Of a stretch of 64,000 nt of DNA, positions 44,951 through 57,995 are shown piece after piece. The stretch comes from Lepus europaeus (lineage: Eukaryota; Chordata; Mammalia; Lagomorpha; Leporidae), in assembly GCF_033115175.1 (NCBI RefSeq), contig NC_084836.1, forward strand, positions 79,574,253 to 79,638,252. Direction: 5' to 3'. Below the pieces are notes generated by a model. That model did no database searches. It was not told the origin of the DNA and saw only the letters and a list, made by a program, of their open reading frames with translations. The translations under genes and the position numbers were made by a program. The first letter of the stretch is position 1; each line of letters opens with the position of its first letter.

Positions 44951-47197
44951 TGGGACGCACAGACTCCCCGAACGCAAGGGATTGGAGACCGTACCCATTC
45001 CCATGAAAACGCAACCCCTTGAGCAAGTGATGGCTGGCCCCGGCTTCACACAGACCATCCCCGCGGCTCGTGTTCCACCGACCTGTTTCTGGCCACCGTG
45101 GCCTTGGAGTTGGGTCTCTGCGGCTGAGCCCGCGTGTCGTCCGCCAGCCTGGCACAGTGGCAAGCCATCCTATCCGCCCGGTGCGGGGAAGCCCCCGCAC
45201 CCGCCTGCACTGGCTGCTGACCAGGGGTAATATCCTTGTAAAAGCAGGGCAGAAGAAACAAAGGAAATTTTTTTTTCATTATGCTAAAGTGAAATAACTG
45301 AACCAATATAGGTGAATGTTTTCTGCACGATTAACATAGTGAGCGACTTCAGAGAATGGGGTGGGGGTGGGGGAATCAGAAATACTTGCCATAAACCCCG
45401 GCTGGAAATAAAGAGGGAGAAACTGAGCATCGCCAACGAAAATCTGTGTTACTCTCTACCCTGGGATGCAGTGAGAAGCCCATTTATGGCGTTCCTTTTA
45501 GAGTAGGAACGGTTTTAACTTTGCATTTGGGTGATTAAAAAAAAAATAATAAACCACATGAGACTGAGGCCCCTCGCAAGGGGAAAAAAAGTTGTTGTTG
45601 TTGTTGTGTGTGTGTGTGTGTGCCTTCTGAAAGATTTCCATCCTTGTCCTTCTTGTGTGCATATCTTCTGAGACAGAAAATCCAGAGCTCTGTTTACTGT
45701 TCTTCTATTTCCTTCTTTTACCTGGAGAAGGACATCGCGCCCGCTTCAGATTCCCCTTAGATAAATGTCCTATGCTTTGCCATTCGATCTATTCCATTTC
45801 ATCCCACCCCTGTGAAAGCTGCAGGCACTGGCCAAAAATTCCACCTTCGCAGGGAGCTCTCAGGAATGTTTATGTGACAGCGCTTGAGAGTCTAAACAGC
45901 AGTATTAAAGTGGAAATATTTGGGAAACTTAAAATGTACATGGGGCATATCTCCTGGGTACTTGAAAAGGTGGGGGGGATCCAAGAGTAGCCACAGGGGG
46001 ACGAAGTTTGGAAGTGGCACTTGCGATGGCAATTGAGAGGCTGGTGGTGGCCCCCATAAGGAGCCACAGAGACCGCGGTGTCCAGGGTCTCCCGCTGCCT
46101 TGGAGCGTGCCCCTGCAGCTCAGTCTTGAGGGTTGCAAATATTGACACGTGTGAGACGTCCACAGTGGCCCAGCCTAATTGGAACCAGCTTGAAAGACGC
46201 TGCCCTTGCACCGGGAGCAGTGCTTTGAAATTGCTGCTCCTACGTGGATGGAGAATCTGGAGAATGCTGTGGAAACCGAAGAACACCCGTGGAGACTTGT
46301 GCCAGCTAAGGGCTCGTCAACCTGGGTTTCTCTAGCTTCTTATTCAAGGTAAGCCCTCTCCAATCTTCAACACGAAAAACACAATTCAAATCCTGGAAAC
46401 GGAGTAGTCTGGAGAGCTGCAGAATGATTGTTGATATTATGCGCCCACACAGAAGACAGAAAACCTGCAGGTGGAAGGTTCTAGAAACCACCACCACCCC
46501 TCCGCTGCCAAAGACAGTGCAGCAGGAGTCCTGCCCTGACTTCCACCTTAGTTTACTCATTTCTTTTCTGATGAAGATCGTGACTCATAATGAGATGTTA
46601 ATGACTTCGTGGCCCACACCCAGTGTTCTGCTTCCGAAAGCCCTCCTTAAAGGGTTATGGATGTGTTTTAGCACTAGCCCTCTGTCATTGCATTCTCTCA
46701 TCAAAGCAGGCTCTTCTTCATGTGCATGTTTGCACAGCTCTGTGCCATTTCATCTCACCCAAGTGTCTTCTATGATGAGCTTTCTTTAAGACATAAATGG
46801 AATTTTGGACTCATGGGTAACTTGATGTTGCCTGCCTGGCTGATCACTTTTAGCTAATTTTTGTTTGATGTGTTTTTCTGTCTAATCGCTGTAACCTTCC
46901 AATGCCTGCTACACATGCGTGCACACATACACACTAAAGCAGACACACACATACACATATGCAATGGTTTTAATTTTCTTCTCCTCCCCCCTTGTGTATG
47001 GACTGTGGCGTTTTATTGAAGACCTGTAATGCCTCCGGTTTTGATTTAGTGTTTTGGAGTTTGTGATCTCATTGCCCGGTATGGAAGACATTAGACAGGC
47101 TCTGCAGATTCTGTGCAGTGCTGTGAACGCTCGTCCCCAGCCGTGCACTGTGCACTGCACTGGCTGCACAGCCATCCAGAGTCCAAGTTCAGATTAG
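44951..47197. other. Unique sequence upstream of PAX1
   Basis: No SINE, L1 or gene recognised. It contains (GTT)n followed by (GT)n at 45590-45622 and a G-rich stretch at 45358-45375. GC content falls going rightward, and the transposon-poor zone ends at the SINE starting at 47198. Confidence 0.5.
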
Positions 47198-47492
47198 AGT
47201 GATTTTTTTTTTTTTTGAGAAAGAGAGAGAGAGAGAGAGAGATCTTCCATTGCTGGTTCACTCCCCAAATGCTCGCATCATCTAGAGCTGAGCCACGCTG
47301 AAGCCTGGAACCCAGAACACCATCCATGTCTCCAGCGTGGGTGGCAGGGACTCAGGTACTTGAGCCATATCCCCAGGGTGCACAGGAGCAAGAAACTGAA
47401 TGAGAAGAGGAGCTGGGATGGGATTTGAACCCAGGCACTCTGATAGGGGATGCAGAAGTCACCAAGTGGCATCTTAACAGCTATTACCCGAC
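47198..47492 (-). mobile_element. Older SINE
   Basis: T12, (GA)n at 47224-47241, and GGGATTTGAACCCAGGCACTC near the head. First clear transposon upstream of PAX1. Confidence 0.75.
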
Positions 47493-48905
47493 CTCAGTAA
47501 TGAGGTTTTTATGCCATTAAATACACACCACTTGAGCCAGACCTGTTTTTGCAAATAGTTCTTCAACACACACTGATTCTCCACAGTGTGTGCACACTGG
47601 CATTGCCAATACCTCTTGGCAGACTTAGAACATTCTGATGCCCAGAGGTTCTGCCTGATGTGTCTGGGCTGCAGCCTGGGCATACAGGGTTCTAAGAGCT
47701 GCCCAGCGGAGTCTAAAGGACGGTAACATTTGAGATGCTCTGGGAAGGCAAGGGGTAACGTAACACTTCTCGCTTTGCAATTGTTTGCTGGGAGGTGGAA
47801 AGGCTGGGGGCAACCCTGAGGACATTATGTCAGGATACCTGAAACCGTGTTTAAATCCGTGTCCACAAGAGCCTGTCCCCACGCTTTCACATCTTCATGC
47901 TGTGCCATTTTGACTGCTCTTAGAAAAATGCTGAAAAGGGAGGACGCTGCCTTCTCACACATTTGCTGTCTTTGAAGAACCTCCTGCCCTCACACAGGTG
48001 ACTCTAGCCTCCTGGTTAAGTGTTACCATCTGCACGCGGCTGGAGTCAGCGGCGGACTTAGCCTCTTGTGCTGATGGAGGTTGCCTTCTTCCAAGAGGTG
48101 TTGATGAATCATAAGTGCTACGCCAAGGGGAAGACAGAATAATTGCATTGTCCATGGAGGTGGGAGCTGAACTTGACTTTCAACTTTGCTAAACAACACT
48201 GTTGAACAACAGCAAAGTTCTCCAGGCATGTGAACCAGCAGAGCAGGCATAACACACAAATTTTTGACAGCATCTGAGAAATGTTGCATCTTTTTCAGGG
48301 TTTTAGTGTTTTATGACTGTCAGTGTAGTTAACATTTAATTGCCAGTCTCCTGCCACTTAATTGTGTTGGCAGAAGGAGACTTTCTGGGCTGGCTGTGAC
48401 AGTGCTGCTTGGTAGGCGTGAGGTCCCCCACTGCCAGACTTGTGATAAGAACAGAACTCTTAGTATCTTGGTGGAAAGGAAGGGGGAGGTAAGAGAAGGA
48501 AAAAAGAAATATGTATCCTCTTTAAGGTCTCTGAAATCCATTAAAACAAAACTGCTTTTTCTTTTCATTAGCCTCAATTGGGTAATATATGTTAAGATCA
48601 CCACTGTTTGATTTGATTTTTATTATTTTATGAGCTTACGCATATTTCAAGAAATGAAGGCCCATTTCATTTTTCACAGGTTCTAAGAAAATCTGGAGGC
48701 AACTGTGTGGCTGTGGGACTTCCTGACTTTAAAAGTGCAGGAGTACTACATATAGTGATTTTTTTGGTCATCCTTAGCTATAAAATATTGTTACTAAGTC
48801 ACCACTAAGGCTGAGACAACAAATACAGTCATTCTTGTTGGTTTGTAAAATTTTTTTATATGGGTGCTTGAAGAGATCTTGATATGTATGTTTTCCCTTT
48901 TTTAA
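47493..48905. other. Intergenic unique sequence
   Basis: No gene or repeat recognised. CACTTAATTG and TTTAATTGCC homeobox-type motifs cluster near 48330-48365. Confidence 0.4.
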
Positions 48906-49243
48906 TTAATTATTTTTTTTTTTTTACAGGCAGAGTGGATAGTGAGAGAGAGAGAGACAGAGAGAAAGGTCTTCCTTTTTGCCGTTGGTTCACCCTCCAA
49001 TGGCCGCTGTGGCCGGCTCATCGCCCTGATCCGAAGCCAGGAGCCAGGTGCTTCTCCTGGTCTCCCATGCGGGTGCAGGGCCCAAGGACTTGGGCCATCC
49101 TCCACTGCAATCCCGGGCCATAGCAGAGAGCTGGCCTGGAAGAGGGGCAACCGGGATAGAATCCGGCACCCCAACCGGGACTAGAACCCGGTGTGCTGGT
49201 GCCGCAAGGCGGAGGATTAGCCTGTTAAGCCACGGCATCAGCC
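48906..49243 (-). mobile_element. Type B SINE
   Basis: Full, little-diverged minus copy; ATGTATG flanks both ends. Confidence 0.95.
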
Positions 49244-49257
49244 AAATGTATGCTTTC

Positions 49258-49588
49258 TTAAAAAGATTTTATGTATTTATTTATTTGAGTGGTAGAGTTA
49301 CAGACAGAGAGAGGGAGAGACAGAGAGGGATCTTCTATATGCTGGTTCACTCCCCAAATGGCTGCAATGGCTGGAGCCGCGCTGATCCAAAGCCAGGAGC
49401 TAGGAGCTTCTTCCAGGTCTCCCACACAGATGCAGAGACCCAAGGACCTGGGCCATCTTCCACTGTTCTCCCAGGCCATAGCAGAGACCTGTATCAGAAG
49501 TGGAGCAACCGAGACTTGAACAGGCGCCCATATGGGATGCTGGCACTGCAGGCTGCATGCTTAATTGACTACCCCACAGTGCTGGCCC
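49258..49588 (-). mobile_element. Type A SINE
   Basis: Full minus copy 15 bases from the preceding type B. Confidence 0.9.
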
Positions 49589-50240
49589 CATGTTTTTAAA
49601 AAATATCTTGGAAAACATGATGTCCATCCACTTTAATAACATTATGCTGTTTGTCATGAATCAGTGTTAAAATAACGTAAAGCTACCTGAAAATTAATAA
49701 TAAAAGCAATGATGACAATAATTAAAATATCTTTAAAATGATTCAAAGTTTCTCAGCAGCTGCCCACTAACAACAGGACCATGGGCCACAGGGCTGGACC
49801 CCCTTCCAGGCAGCTCCGAAGGTGCTATCCATTCTATTTTTCACAGTGACACCTCTGCTAGGTTTAATCTCTCAGTGTGGTGCAATTATGTCACAAGGAA
49901 TATAACACAGGTCACTTGTGTGCCTATGCCTGCTCACAGCGTCAGCCCACTGATTTGGACAGGATGGCCTTATGGTCTCCTTGTTCCTTTAGAGGTTTGC
50001 CTTTTGTCTCTCCATATTTAAGTGCCTGGGAAAACGAGAAATTTGTGGCCAGATGTGGCTAGGGGCACCACCCATGTGGGAGCATGTGGGAGTGTGGGTG
50101 TGTTGCACTGTGGAGTTAACACACGGAGGTTCCGCACACCCTCATGAAGGCTCAGAATCTATAGATGCAAAAATACACATACATTCTGAGTTTAAGAACT
50201 CTGAATATGATCTGGCATCAGAGAAGCCCAAGACTGACAA
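49589..50240. other. Intergenic unique sequence
   Basis: Nothing recognised. Confidence 0.4.
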
Positions 50241-50547
50241 GGCTGTTTTTTTTTTTAAAGACAGAGAGAGGGAGACACAAAGAGAAAGGTCTTCCTTCCA
50301 TTGGTTCACTCCCCAAATGGCAGCAATGGCTGGAGCTGTGCCAATCTGAAGCCAGGAGCCAGATGTTTCTTCTGGGTCTCCCATGTGGTTGCAGGGGCCC
50401 AAGGACTTGGGTCATCTTCCACTGCTTTCCCAGGCCACAGCAGAGAGCTGGGTTGGAAGAGGAGCAGCTGGGGCTAGAACCGATATCCATATGGGATGCT
50501 GGCACCATGGTCGGAGGATTAACCTGCTGCGCCACGGTGCCAGCCCC
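50241..50547 (-). mobile_element. Type A SINE
   Basis: Minus copy ending GCGCCACGGTGCCAGCCCC; the AT-rich tail is shortened. Confidence 0.9.
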
Positions 50548-50569
50548 AAGGCTGGGTGTTTTTGGTGAG

Positions 50570-50690
50570 CTCAGAAGTCTCAGGTTAGAATCCGGGCTCT
50601 GTCAGTTACTGAACCCTAGTCTCTGCGTGCCCTGGCGTTCTCACCTACAAGGGTGACCTGAGCTAACCCTGGGCCATGCTCAATCACTAG
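50570..50690 (+). mobile_element. MIR remnant
   Basis: GTTAGAATCCGGGCTCTGTCA, GTTACTGAACC and CGTTCTCACCTACAAGGGTGA follow the MIR core. Confidence 0.55.
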
Positions 50691-51482
50691 AGGTGGTGGT
50701 GAATCAGCGGCCATGGGTCCCATTACTTTTCTGCATTCTAAATTACGCTTATCTTATGGGACATCTGTTGAACATGCGGTGGATGACTTGGTAATAGAAG
50801 TATTTATAAATCAAGCTGAATCACATCGTGTCTGGAGAAGAAAACAGATGTCAAGGACAGCCCTGAGTTGTCATTCGCTTGCCGCATTCTTTAGCGGTTC
50901 TGAGGCGCTTCTCCGGGCTGGCTTCGGGACTGTGAACTGCCCTCCCTTAGGGAGACAGGATTGGCAGTGTTCCCTGAATGTGAGTGACAGAGATGCTGAG
51001 TGACAGTTTGACAAAGTCGAGGAGGAGGGAGATGCACTGTAGGTCCAGCCTTTTCTGCGAAGCTCGGAGAAAGCTGATTGCTTTGGGAGCTGTATTTTCT
51101 CAAAACACTGGGGCGTGCACTAAACAGGAACCGCAGGTCTGTCCCGCTTGACCCACCAAGCTCTTCCTTTGTTCACGATTAGAAGCTCGTTTACTTCTGT
51201 GTTTGCTTTCTTGCTTTTCTGCTGAGTGGAGACTTGTTTCACTGGGCACTCCCTCGAGGAATGGCCTTGTACCTGGTGACCCAAGCTTGGGCCTGGGGCT
51301 GTGGAACACTCTGTCAAGGCATGACAGGGTGCTCCTGACCAGACCAGGTGAATTACCGTGTTCCCCCCAAATTCACACCTCTGCGTGTTGCCCTAGCATT
51401 TTAAACTATTGGCCCCCCACCCCGCCTCCCCATTCTCTGAAGTGTTTAAAGCCAAGGTTTGACATGAGTGACATCATATATC
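50691..51482. other. Intergenic unique sequence
   Basis: Nothing recognised. Confidence 0.4.
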
Positions 51483-51856
51483 TTTTTTTAAGATTTATTT
51501 ATTTATTTGAAAGTCAGAATTACACAGAGAGAGAAGGAGAGGCAGAGAGAGAGAGAGAGAGGAGGAGAGAGGAAGAGAGGGGGAGAGAGAGAGAGAGAGG
51601 TCTTCTATCTGCTGGTTCACTCCCTAATTGGCCATAACAGCTGGAGCTGTGCCAATCTGAAGCCAGGAACCAGGAGCTTCTTCAGGGTCTCCCACGTGGG
51701 TACAGGGGCCCAAGGACTTGGGCCATCTTCTACTACTTTCTCAGGCCACAGAGAGAGCTGGATTGGAAGTGGAACAGCTGGGACTCAAACAGGCACCCAT
51801 ATGGGATGCCGGCACTGCAGGCAGCGGCTTTACCTGCTACGCCACAGCACAGGCCC
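51483..51856 (-). mobile_element. Type A SINE
   Basis: Full minus copy with a long (GA)/(GGA) tract at 51526-51599. Confidence 0.9.
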
Positions 51857-51883
51857 TGACATTGTATATTATTAAATAGGTCA

Positions 51884-52175
51884 GAGGGCAGGCGTTTGGC
51901 CCAGCCATTGAGATGCCAGTGTCCCACATCAGAGTGCCTGGGCTCGGATCCCAGGTCCAGCTCTTGACTCCAGCTTCCTGCTGGTGCGCATTCAGGGACG
52001 CAACAACAAAAGCTCAAGCCATTGAGTGTTTTTACCCACGTGGGAGGCCTGGGGCTACATACAGTTCCTGACTCCTGGCTTCTGCCCTGGCTCAACTCTG
52101 GCCATGAAGGGCATTTGGAAAACAAACTAGTGAATGGGAGGGCTCTGTATCTTACCCCGACACTCAAACAAATAA
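51884..52175 (+). mobile_element. Older SINE
   Basis: GGCAGGCGTTTGGCCCAGC head and CATCAGAGTGCCTGGGCTCGG body; the CT tail is lost. Confidence 0.7.
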
Positions 52176-52598
52176 TTAAACAACAACAAAAAGTTGTACT
52201 CTTGGGATACCAGACTCGTGACTCCTTGCTCATCACGTGGGTGTTATGATGATCTGCTCACCTCCATTTGGCACTGGGCCAGACACTTAAGTGCTGCAGT
52301 GGACACTGTCAGGACCCCGCAACACCCCACCCAGCACACCCAGGGACTCAGTCCTCCAGGCTGGGGGTGTTGGGGTTGGGGCTAACAGCTAAGGCCCCCT
52401 CTCATTGCCCCAGGCTAACGGGAACCATAACTTCTCCTGGAGATAGCCCATCCCCAAGGACTGCTCAAATCACAGGCCATCCCAGCTCCAAAGCTCCATG
52501 CATGGGATCAGCCAAGGTCTCTGTCGTGACTACATCACAGTTCCAACAGCCCCTGCCCCACCTCAGTCCTGCCCTCATTCCTCGCAGGTATCAATCTC
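52176..52598. other. Intergenic unique sequence
   Basis: Nothing recognised. Confidence 0.4.
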
Positions 52599-52926
52599 TC
52601 TCTCTCTCTTTTTTTTTTTTTTTTTTTTTGACAGGCAGAGTGGACAGTGAGAGAGAGAGAGACAGAGAGAAAGGTCTTCCTTTGTGCCGTTGGTTCTCCC
52701 TCCAGTGGCGGCCATGGCAGGCAGGAGCCAGGTGCTTCTCCTGGTCTCCCATGGGGTACAGGGCCCAAGCACTTGGGCCATCCTCCACTGCACTCCCGGG
52801 CCACAGCAGAGGGATGGCCTGGAAGAGGGACAACCGGGACAGGATTGGTGCCCTGACCGGGACTAGAACCCGGTGTGCCGGCGCCACAAGGCGGAGGATT
52901 AGCCTGTTGAGCCACGGCGCCAGCCT
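52599..52926 (-). mobile_element. Type B SINE
   Basis: Flanked by AGGTATCAATCTC (52586-52598 and 52927-52939). Lacks the GC-rich block between CATGGCAGG and CAGGAGCC seen in others. Confidence 0.95.
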
Positions 52927-53053
52927 AGGTATCAATCTCAAGAGCACTCCCCAGGAAACCAACTACCTTTCCACAAATCTTCTGGCTGGCTCAGCATCCC
53001 AGGCACCCACCTTGCATCACACAGTACCTTTTGCCAACCAAAAGGGTTTTTTC

Positions 53054-53086
<33 letters not shown>

Positions 53087-53109
53087 GCTTTTTTAAAGGG
53101 GGAGGGGTT

Positions 53110-53431
53110 GTTGTTGTTGTTGTTTAAGGATTTATTTGTTTATTTGAGAGAATTAGAGAGGGAGAAAGATCTTCTATCTGCTGGTTCACTCCCCCAGCTG
53201 GCCACAACAGCCAGGGCTTGGCCAGGCCAAAGCTAGGAGCCAAGGGGTTCATCTGGGTCTCCCACATGGTGACAGGGGCCTAAGTACTTGAGCCATCTTC
53301 AGCTGCTTTCCCAGGCCATCAGCAGAAAGTTGGATTGGAAGTAGAACAGCTGGGAATTGAACCGGTGCCCATATGGGATGCTGGCATCTCAGGTGTCAGC
53401 TTTACCTGATATGCCAGGACGCTGACCCATG
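53110..53431 (-). mobile_element. Type A SINE
   Basis: Minus copy with (TTG)n before AAGGATTTATTTG. Confidence 0.85.
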
Positions 53432-54203
53432 TGGGTTTGTTGTAGCAGTTTTCTTGCTTCAAAGATGAAGGCGTGGAACCATTGCCATCAAATCACACAG
53501 CAGTGGCAGCCAGGGTGGGTCCCAGGGGCCCCCTCCCCCACCTCCCTGGCCTCTGGGCATTGCTCTAGGCACATGGGAGCTTCCAGTAAGAGGAGACAAC
53601 CTGGCCTATGGCACCCCAAGGGGGAGGAAGACGCCAGCAGATCTGCCATGGCCTCGTCAGATTAGCATCAGGGCTCTTGGAATCTGAGAAGCCAAAGTGT
53701 GGAGATGGGAGAGCTCAGGACGAATGTGGTCTGGCTGTGTTTCCAACATGTGCATTTTGGAAAGGCAAGTGCAGTGGAAGCCCGCAGGGACCCAGCAGAT
53801 CAGAACATGGGCATGTGAACCGGGCTGGTGGGCTCGCCCCGGCTCCGAAAAGAGCTGCCCTGAGCAAATTCATCAAGTCGTTTGGATTACGAGGAAAACT
53901 CAGATCTACTGAGAGGCAATGACTTTCAGACGCTTGCAGAGGTTGGGCTAACATGTAATTCCTGTGAGCAGCTGCAGAGAGCGCCCTTGGTTGCATCAGC
54001 TTAGGGCTGATAAGAGAGGGGCATGTGGGCAGGGACTTGGTACTACAGTCACCTGCTTCATGCATGGGGATGGCGTGTTCTGTAGGTGCTGGGCAGTGAC
54101 TGGGGGTAGTGCCCAGCCTGTGACAAAAGCTTGTCCCCTTGAAATCTCACTCTCACAGAATGGCTTTAGAAAAGAACATTGGTTTGGTATCACAACTTGC
54201 ACA
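53432..54203. other. Intergenic unique sequence
   Basis: No supported gene; the possible MIR trace near 53490 is too short. Confidence 0.4.
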
Positions 54204-54533
54204 GAGGAGCCAGAGCTGTGGTGCGGTAGGTTAAACGTTGCCTACAACATCGGCATCCCTTGGAAGGGCCAAGTCAAGTCCTGGCTGCTTCTCTTCCAAT
54301 CCAACTCCCTGCTCATGCACCTGGGAAGGCAGAGGATGATGACCCAAGTATTTGGGCCCCTGCCACCCATGAGGGAGACCTGGATAGAGCCCCAGGCTCC
54401 TGGCTTTGGTCTGGCCCAGCATTGGTCATTGAGGCCACTAGGGGAGAGAATCAGTGAATGGAAGATCTCTCTCTTTCTCTCTCTTTCCCTCTGTGCAACT
54501 CTGCCTTTCAAATAAATCTTTGTAAAAATGCAT
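54204..54533 (+). mobile_element. Type A SINE
   Basis: Head GAGCCAGAGCTGTGGTGCGG, tail CTGCCTTTCAAATAAATC. Confidence 0.85.
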
Positions 54534-55099
54534 GGGTTCTTCATAGCATAGAACACACATTTTTGAAGGACAGAATGCAAACACCCAAAATGCCACCCAC
54601 ACAACCTGGAGCCACCAAGCTAGAGTAGCAGGGTGGGTACTTCCGGGTGCCAGGAGGGGGCGCTGAGGCAGGAACCCTTGAGCCCCACTCTCATCAAAGC
54701 AAACAAGAGCTCAAAGCACAAGGCGGAGGAGGTGAGGAATGAGCAGGCATGTAGGGTGCACCTTGGGCAGCAGGAGTCGGCCTCAAGGGTGTGCCGTCAA
54801 CAGGTGGGAGGCCAGAAGGCAAAAGGCAGGCAGAAAAGGCGTGTCCAGGAAGAAAGCCCAGGGAGCAAAGCAAAGCAGGGGCTGAACAGTCTGGGAGGAG
54901 CCTTGGGATGGGAGCAGCACTCGATGTGGGAGGGGGTGGCAGGGAACCCAGGAGCCATGGCCAAGGCCAGGCAACATGAGCTGGCAAAGGCAGGCCAACG
55001 ATGGCCACTGAATCCACGGGTGCAGAGCTCAAGTCCAAGCCCCCGGGGATGCTCGCAGAGCACGGGTCTTTGAGCACAGCCCACACCATCTGCAGCCGA
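54534..55099. other. Unique GC-rich sequence
   Basis: Contains the CTCF-like/ETS-like pair at 54640-54664. The 146-codon plus frame from 54633 is Gly/Arg/Lys-rich and not recognised. Confidence 0.4.
54650..54664 (+). promoter_or_regulatory. CTCF-like motif with adjacent ETS-like site
   Basis: CCAGGAGGGGGCGCT fits the CTCF core with one mismatch. ACTTCCGGG, an ETS-type motif, lies just before it (54640-54648). The surrounding sequence is unique. Orientation is opposite to the motif at 26756, so the two point away from PAX1. Confidence 0.4.
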
Positions 55100-55290
55100 C
55101 TCCTGACTCAGTCCCTTTCTTCCTGGGGCATGGGGCAAGTTGTCTCACCTCTGCACATCAGCATTTCCCTCCAGAAAATTGGGCCACAGTAGAACCCATC
55201 TTGCGAGGACAGTGAGATGAAGGAGATGAGACCCTTTAGCTCAGAGCCAACTTCTTGGCAAGCACGCAATAAATGATTGTTGTTACAGTA
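55100..55290 (+). mobile_element. MIR remnant
   Basis: GGGGCAAGTTGTCTCACCTCTG, then CTCCAGAAAATTGGG and finally GCAAGCACGCAATAAATGATTGTTG match the MIR 3' half. Confidence 0.6.
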
Positions 55291-55566
55291 ACACTTCTAT
55301 AGGATGCTAATACAGTCATAGTATATTATATCATGATGATTATGGTTCTCAAGACAAACTCATGAAGTAGTAAAAAAACAATAAAGAGGGCACCAGGAGA
55401 GCTGTGGACTGTCATGGCCAAGGGCCAAAGTGGGAAGGATACCGGGTGGGCATTTTCATTTCATTTGTGAAATGAACTCAGTTATTCATGAGAGCAGAAT
55501 TTCTGCGAGCCACAGCCTGTACATTCATGCTGGAGAACAACACAACCTCATTTCCTTCCTTTTTAT

Positions 55567-55902
55567 TTATTTTTTTTTGTTTTTTGTTTTTGTTTTTCAT
55601 TTGAGAGGCAGAGCTAGAGAGACAGAGAAAGAAAGAGAGAGAGAGAGAGAGAGAGGTCTTCATCCGCTTGTTCACTCCCCAGATGGCTGCAATGGCCGGA
55701 GCTGGGCTGATCCAAAGCCAGCTTCTGGGTCTCCCACATGGGTGTAGGGACCCAAACACTCTGGCCATCTTCCACTGCTCTCCCAAGCCATCAGCAAGGA
55801 GCTGGATCGGAAGAGGAGCAGCTGGGACTCGAACTGTAGCCCATACAGGATGCCAGTGCTGAAGGCAGAGGCTTAGCCCACTACACCACAGCATCAGTCC
55901 CC
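55567..55902 (-). mobile_element. Type A SINE
   Basis: Minus copy with (TTTTTG)n end and (GA)n at 55629-55654. Confidence 0.9.
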
Positions 55903-57039
55903 AGCACAACTTCATTTTCAACAGCTCTTCTATGCAGAGTTATACCCTCATCATATTCTTCTGCCTCCCCCTCTCCTTCCCCAATACACTCAGTCATGGG
56001 AGCAGCCAGGGGAAGCAAAGGCTCACTTGGAGACAGTTCTAGAAGGGATCGGAGCTACAGATTGGGGGGCCAAGCAAGAGGACACCCCAGCCAGGAAGCC
56101 CCCTGGGCATTCACAGGCAGAATTGGCTCTGTGTGCTTCCTTTAGCTTTCACTGCCATAGACATCAGATTCTACTCTCCTTTCCTGGCTCCTGGATCTCT
56201 GCCCAGGTGCTAGTACCTGAAGGCCCCCCAAAGTCAAGGGCTGCTCACGGGGTCCATCCCAGAGTCTATCTTCAGACCTGCCTCCCCGCAACCCTACTGC
56301 CCCCAGACCCCCCGTCTGTCATTGTTCTCAGTGCCTCTTATTTGTCACTTTTTGCTCCAGGCCCCACTTCCCGCTCCCAGCTACAGCCTCTTCTCAGAGA
56401 GCCCAGACTCTGCTTTGGCAGGCACCTGCTGCACCCTCCCCCAGGCACATGCTCATTAGGCTGGAGGGGGGAGACGGGGGGAGGAGGGGATCACCAGCTC
56501 TTCCTTCCAGCTCTGCCTATCTCATGACTGTCACTCTAGGACTATTTTTTCCCTCCCTACCCCTGCCTTCATTGACCTCACCTCATCACCAGCATCCTCA
56601 ATCCCATTGGTCTTGTTTGCACAGATAATTTTCCCAACACTGGCACCACCATCTGTCCAGCCCAGAGCGTTTGTCCCAATAATGCCTTGGTTCACCTGCT
56701 GTGCCCCTGGGTTCCTGCCTCCAGTGTCTCCTCCTCTCCCAACACTCGACCACACCAGCTCTCTGCTACCTGAGCATTTCTGCCTCCTATTTGAGTATCT
56801 CAACTTCCAATGCCTATGTTTGCCCTGAAATGAAAGAACTGAACCTGTTTTCTGTCATCTGGTTCAGACTTCATGTCCAGCCCTTGGATCTTCATCATTT
56901 ACTTATAAATCTATCTCCCTATGGGAATGCCAGATCCCAAGGGTAGGGGTGGGGGTGGCCCTGAGTAGTCCTCATCTCCACATTCAGCACCTGCTATCTT
57001 AGGCACCTGCTCTCTTAAGCACGCAGGGAATTCTTGAAC
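55903..57039. other. Intergenic pyrimidine-rich sequence
   Basis: No gene. It may include further diverged L2, since an L2 remnant follows. Confidence 0.35.
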
Positions 57040-57470
57040 AGATCAATAGGACTGGGCTCAATCATGGACTCAAAACCCTTGGACGCCCTCCCATTGCCTG
57101 TGGAATGAAGTGCATGCTCCCAGAGGGAAGCTGGGGCCTCCACAACAAGCTGACCCCGAAAGGTAATCTTTGTCCTTTGTGCCCTCTGCCTCTGGCCAGT
57201 GATCATCTCAGTTGATGCCCAAATTCACCTGGGGATGTCAAACCTGTGACTTTTTCCTCCTACCATCATGCTAACTACCAGCTGCTTCTGTGAACACCTG
57301 CTGAAACCGAGACTCAGCCCTAGTACTCCACCTCCCATGACACGCTCCATAAGTCTCCCCTCAAAATCACGGCCCCACCACTTAAAGCTTTTGGCATGGT
57401 GCACCTGCTCACACCCCGTCACTGCATCTTCCTCTCACACACACCAGCCTCCTCCCTGAGGAAGTGACAT
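57040..57470 (+). mobile_element. L2 remnant
   Basis: AAAACCCTTGG, CTCCCATTGCCTGTGGAATG and GGCCTCCACAACAAGCTGACC align with the L2 region before its 3' end. Cut on the right by a type B SINE. Confidence 0.6.
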
Positions 57471-57508
57471 ACCTTGGATACCAAGGACCACTCATGCTTT
57501 AAAATCTT

Positions 57509-57848
57509 ATTTATTTTTTTTTGACAGGCAGAATGGACAGTGAGAGAGAGACAGAGAGAAAGGTCTTCCTTTGCCATTGGTTCACCCTCTAATGGCCGCC
57601 GCGGCAGGCGCACTGCGACCAGCGCACCGTGCTGATCCGATGGCAGGAGCCAGGTACTTATCCTGGTCTCCCATGGGGTGCAGGGCCCAAGGACTTGGAC
57701 CATCCTCCACTGCACTCCCTGGCCACAGCAGAGAGCTGGCCTGGAAGATGGGCAACCGGGACAGGATCAGTGCCCCGACCGGGACTAGAACCCTGTGTGC
57801 CGGCGCCGCAAGGCGGAGGATTAGCCTAGTGAGCCACGGCGCCGGCCT
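57509..57848 (-). mobile_element. Type B SINE
   Basis: Full minus copy with target duplication AAAATCTTATT (57500-57510 region and 57849-57859). Confidence 0.95.
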
Positions 57849-57863
57849 AAAATCTTATTCTTA

Positions 57864-57995
57864 GGGCTGGTGTTGTTGGGGTTTAGCAGGTTCAGCCACC
57901 ACAATGATGGCATCCCATATGGGTGTTGTTGGTTCAGATCCTGGTTGGTTCAGACCCTGGTTGCTTCAAGTCTGATCCAGCTTCTTGCAGTGGTC
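57864..57995 (+). mobile_element. SINE 5' fragment
   Basis: GGGCTGGTGTTGTTGGGG head through GATCCAGCTTCTTGC; the rest is missing where L1 begins. Confidence 0.65.

Noticed and set aside
43513-45200. Minus-strand frames of 226 and 221 codons upstream of PAX1
   Set aside because: Composition is that of CpG-rich noncoding DNA; no known protein features or clear splice structure.
52268-53236. 322-codon plus-strand frame
   Set aside because: It runs through a minus-strand type B SINE and poly-T tracts; the translation is SINE-derived.
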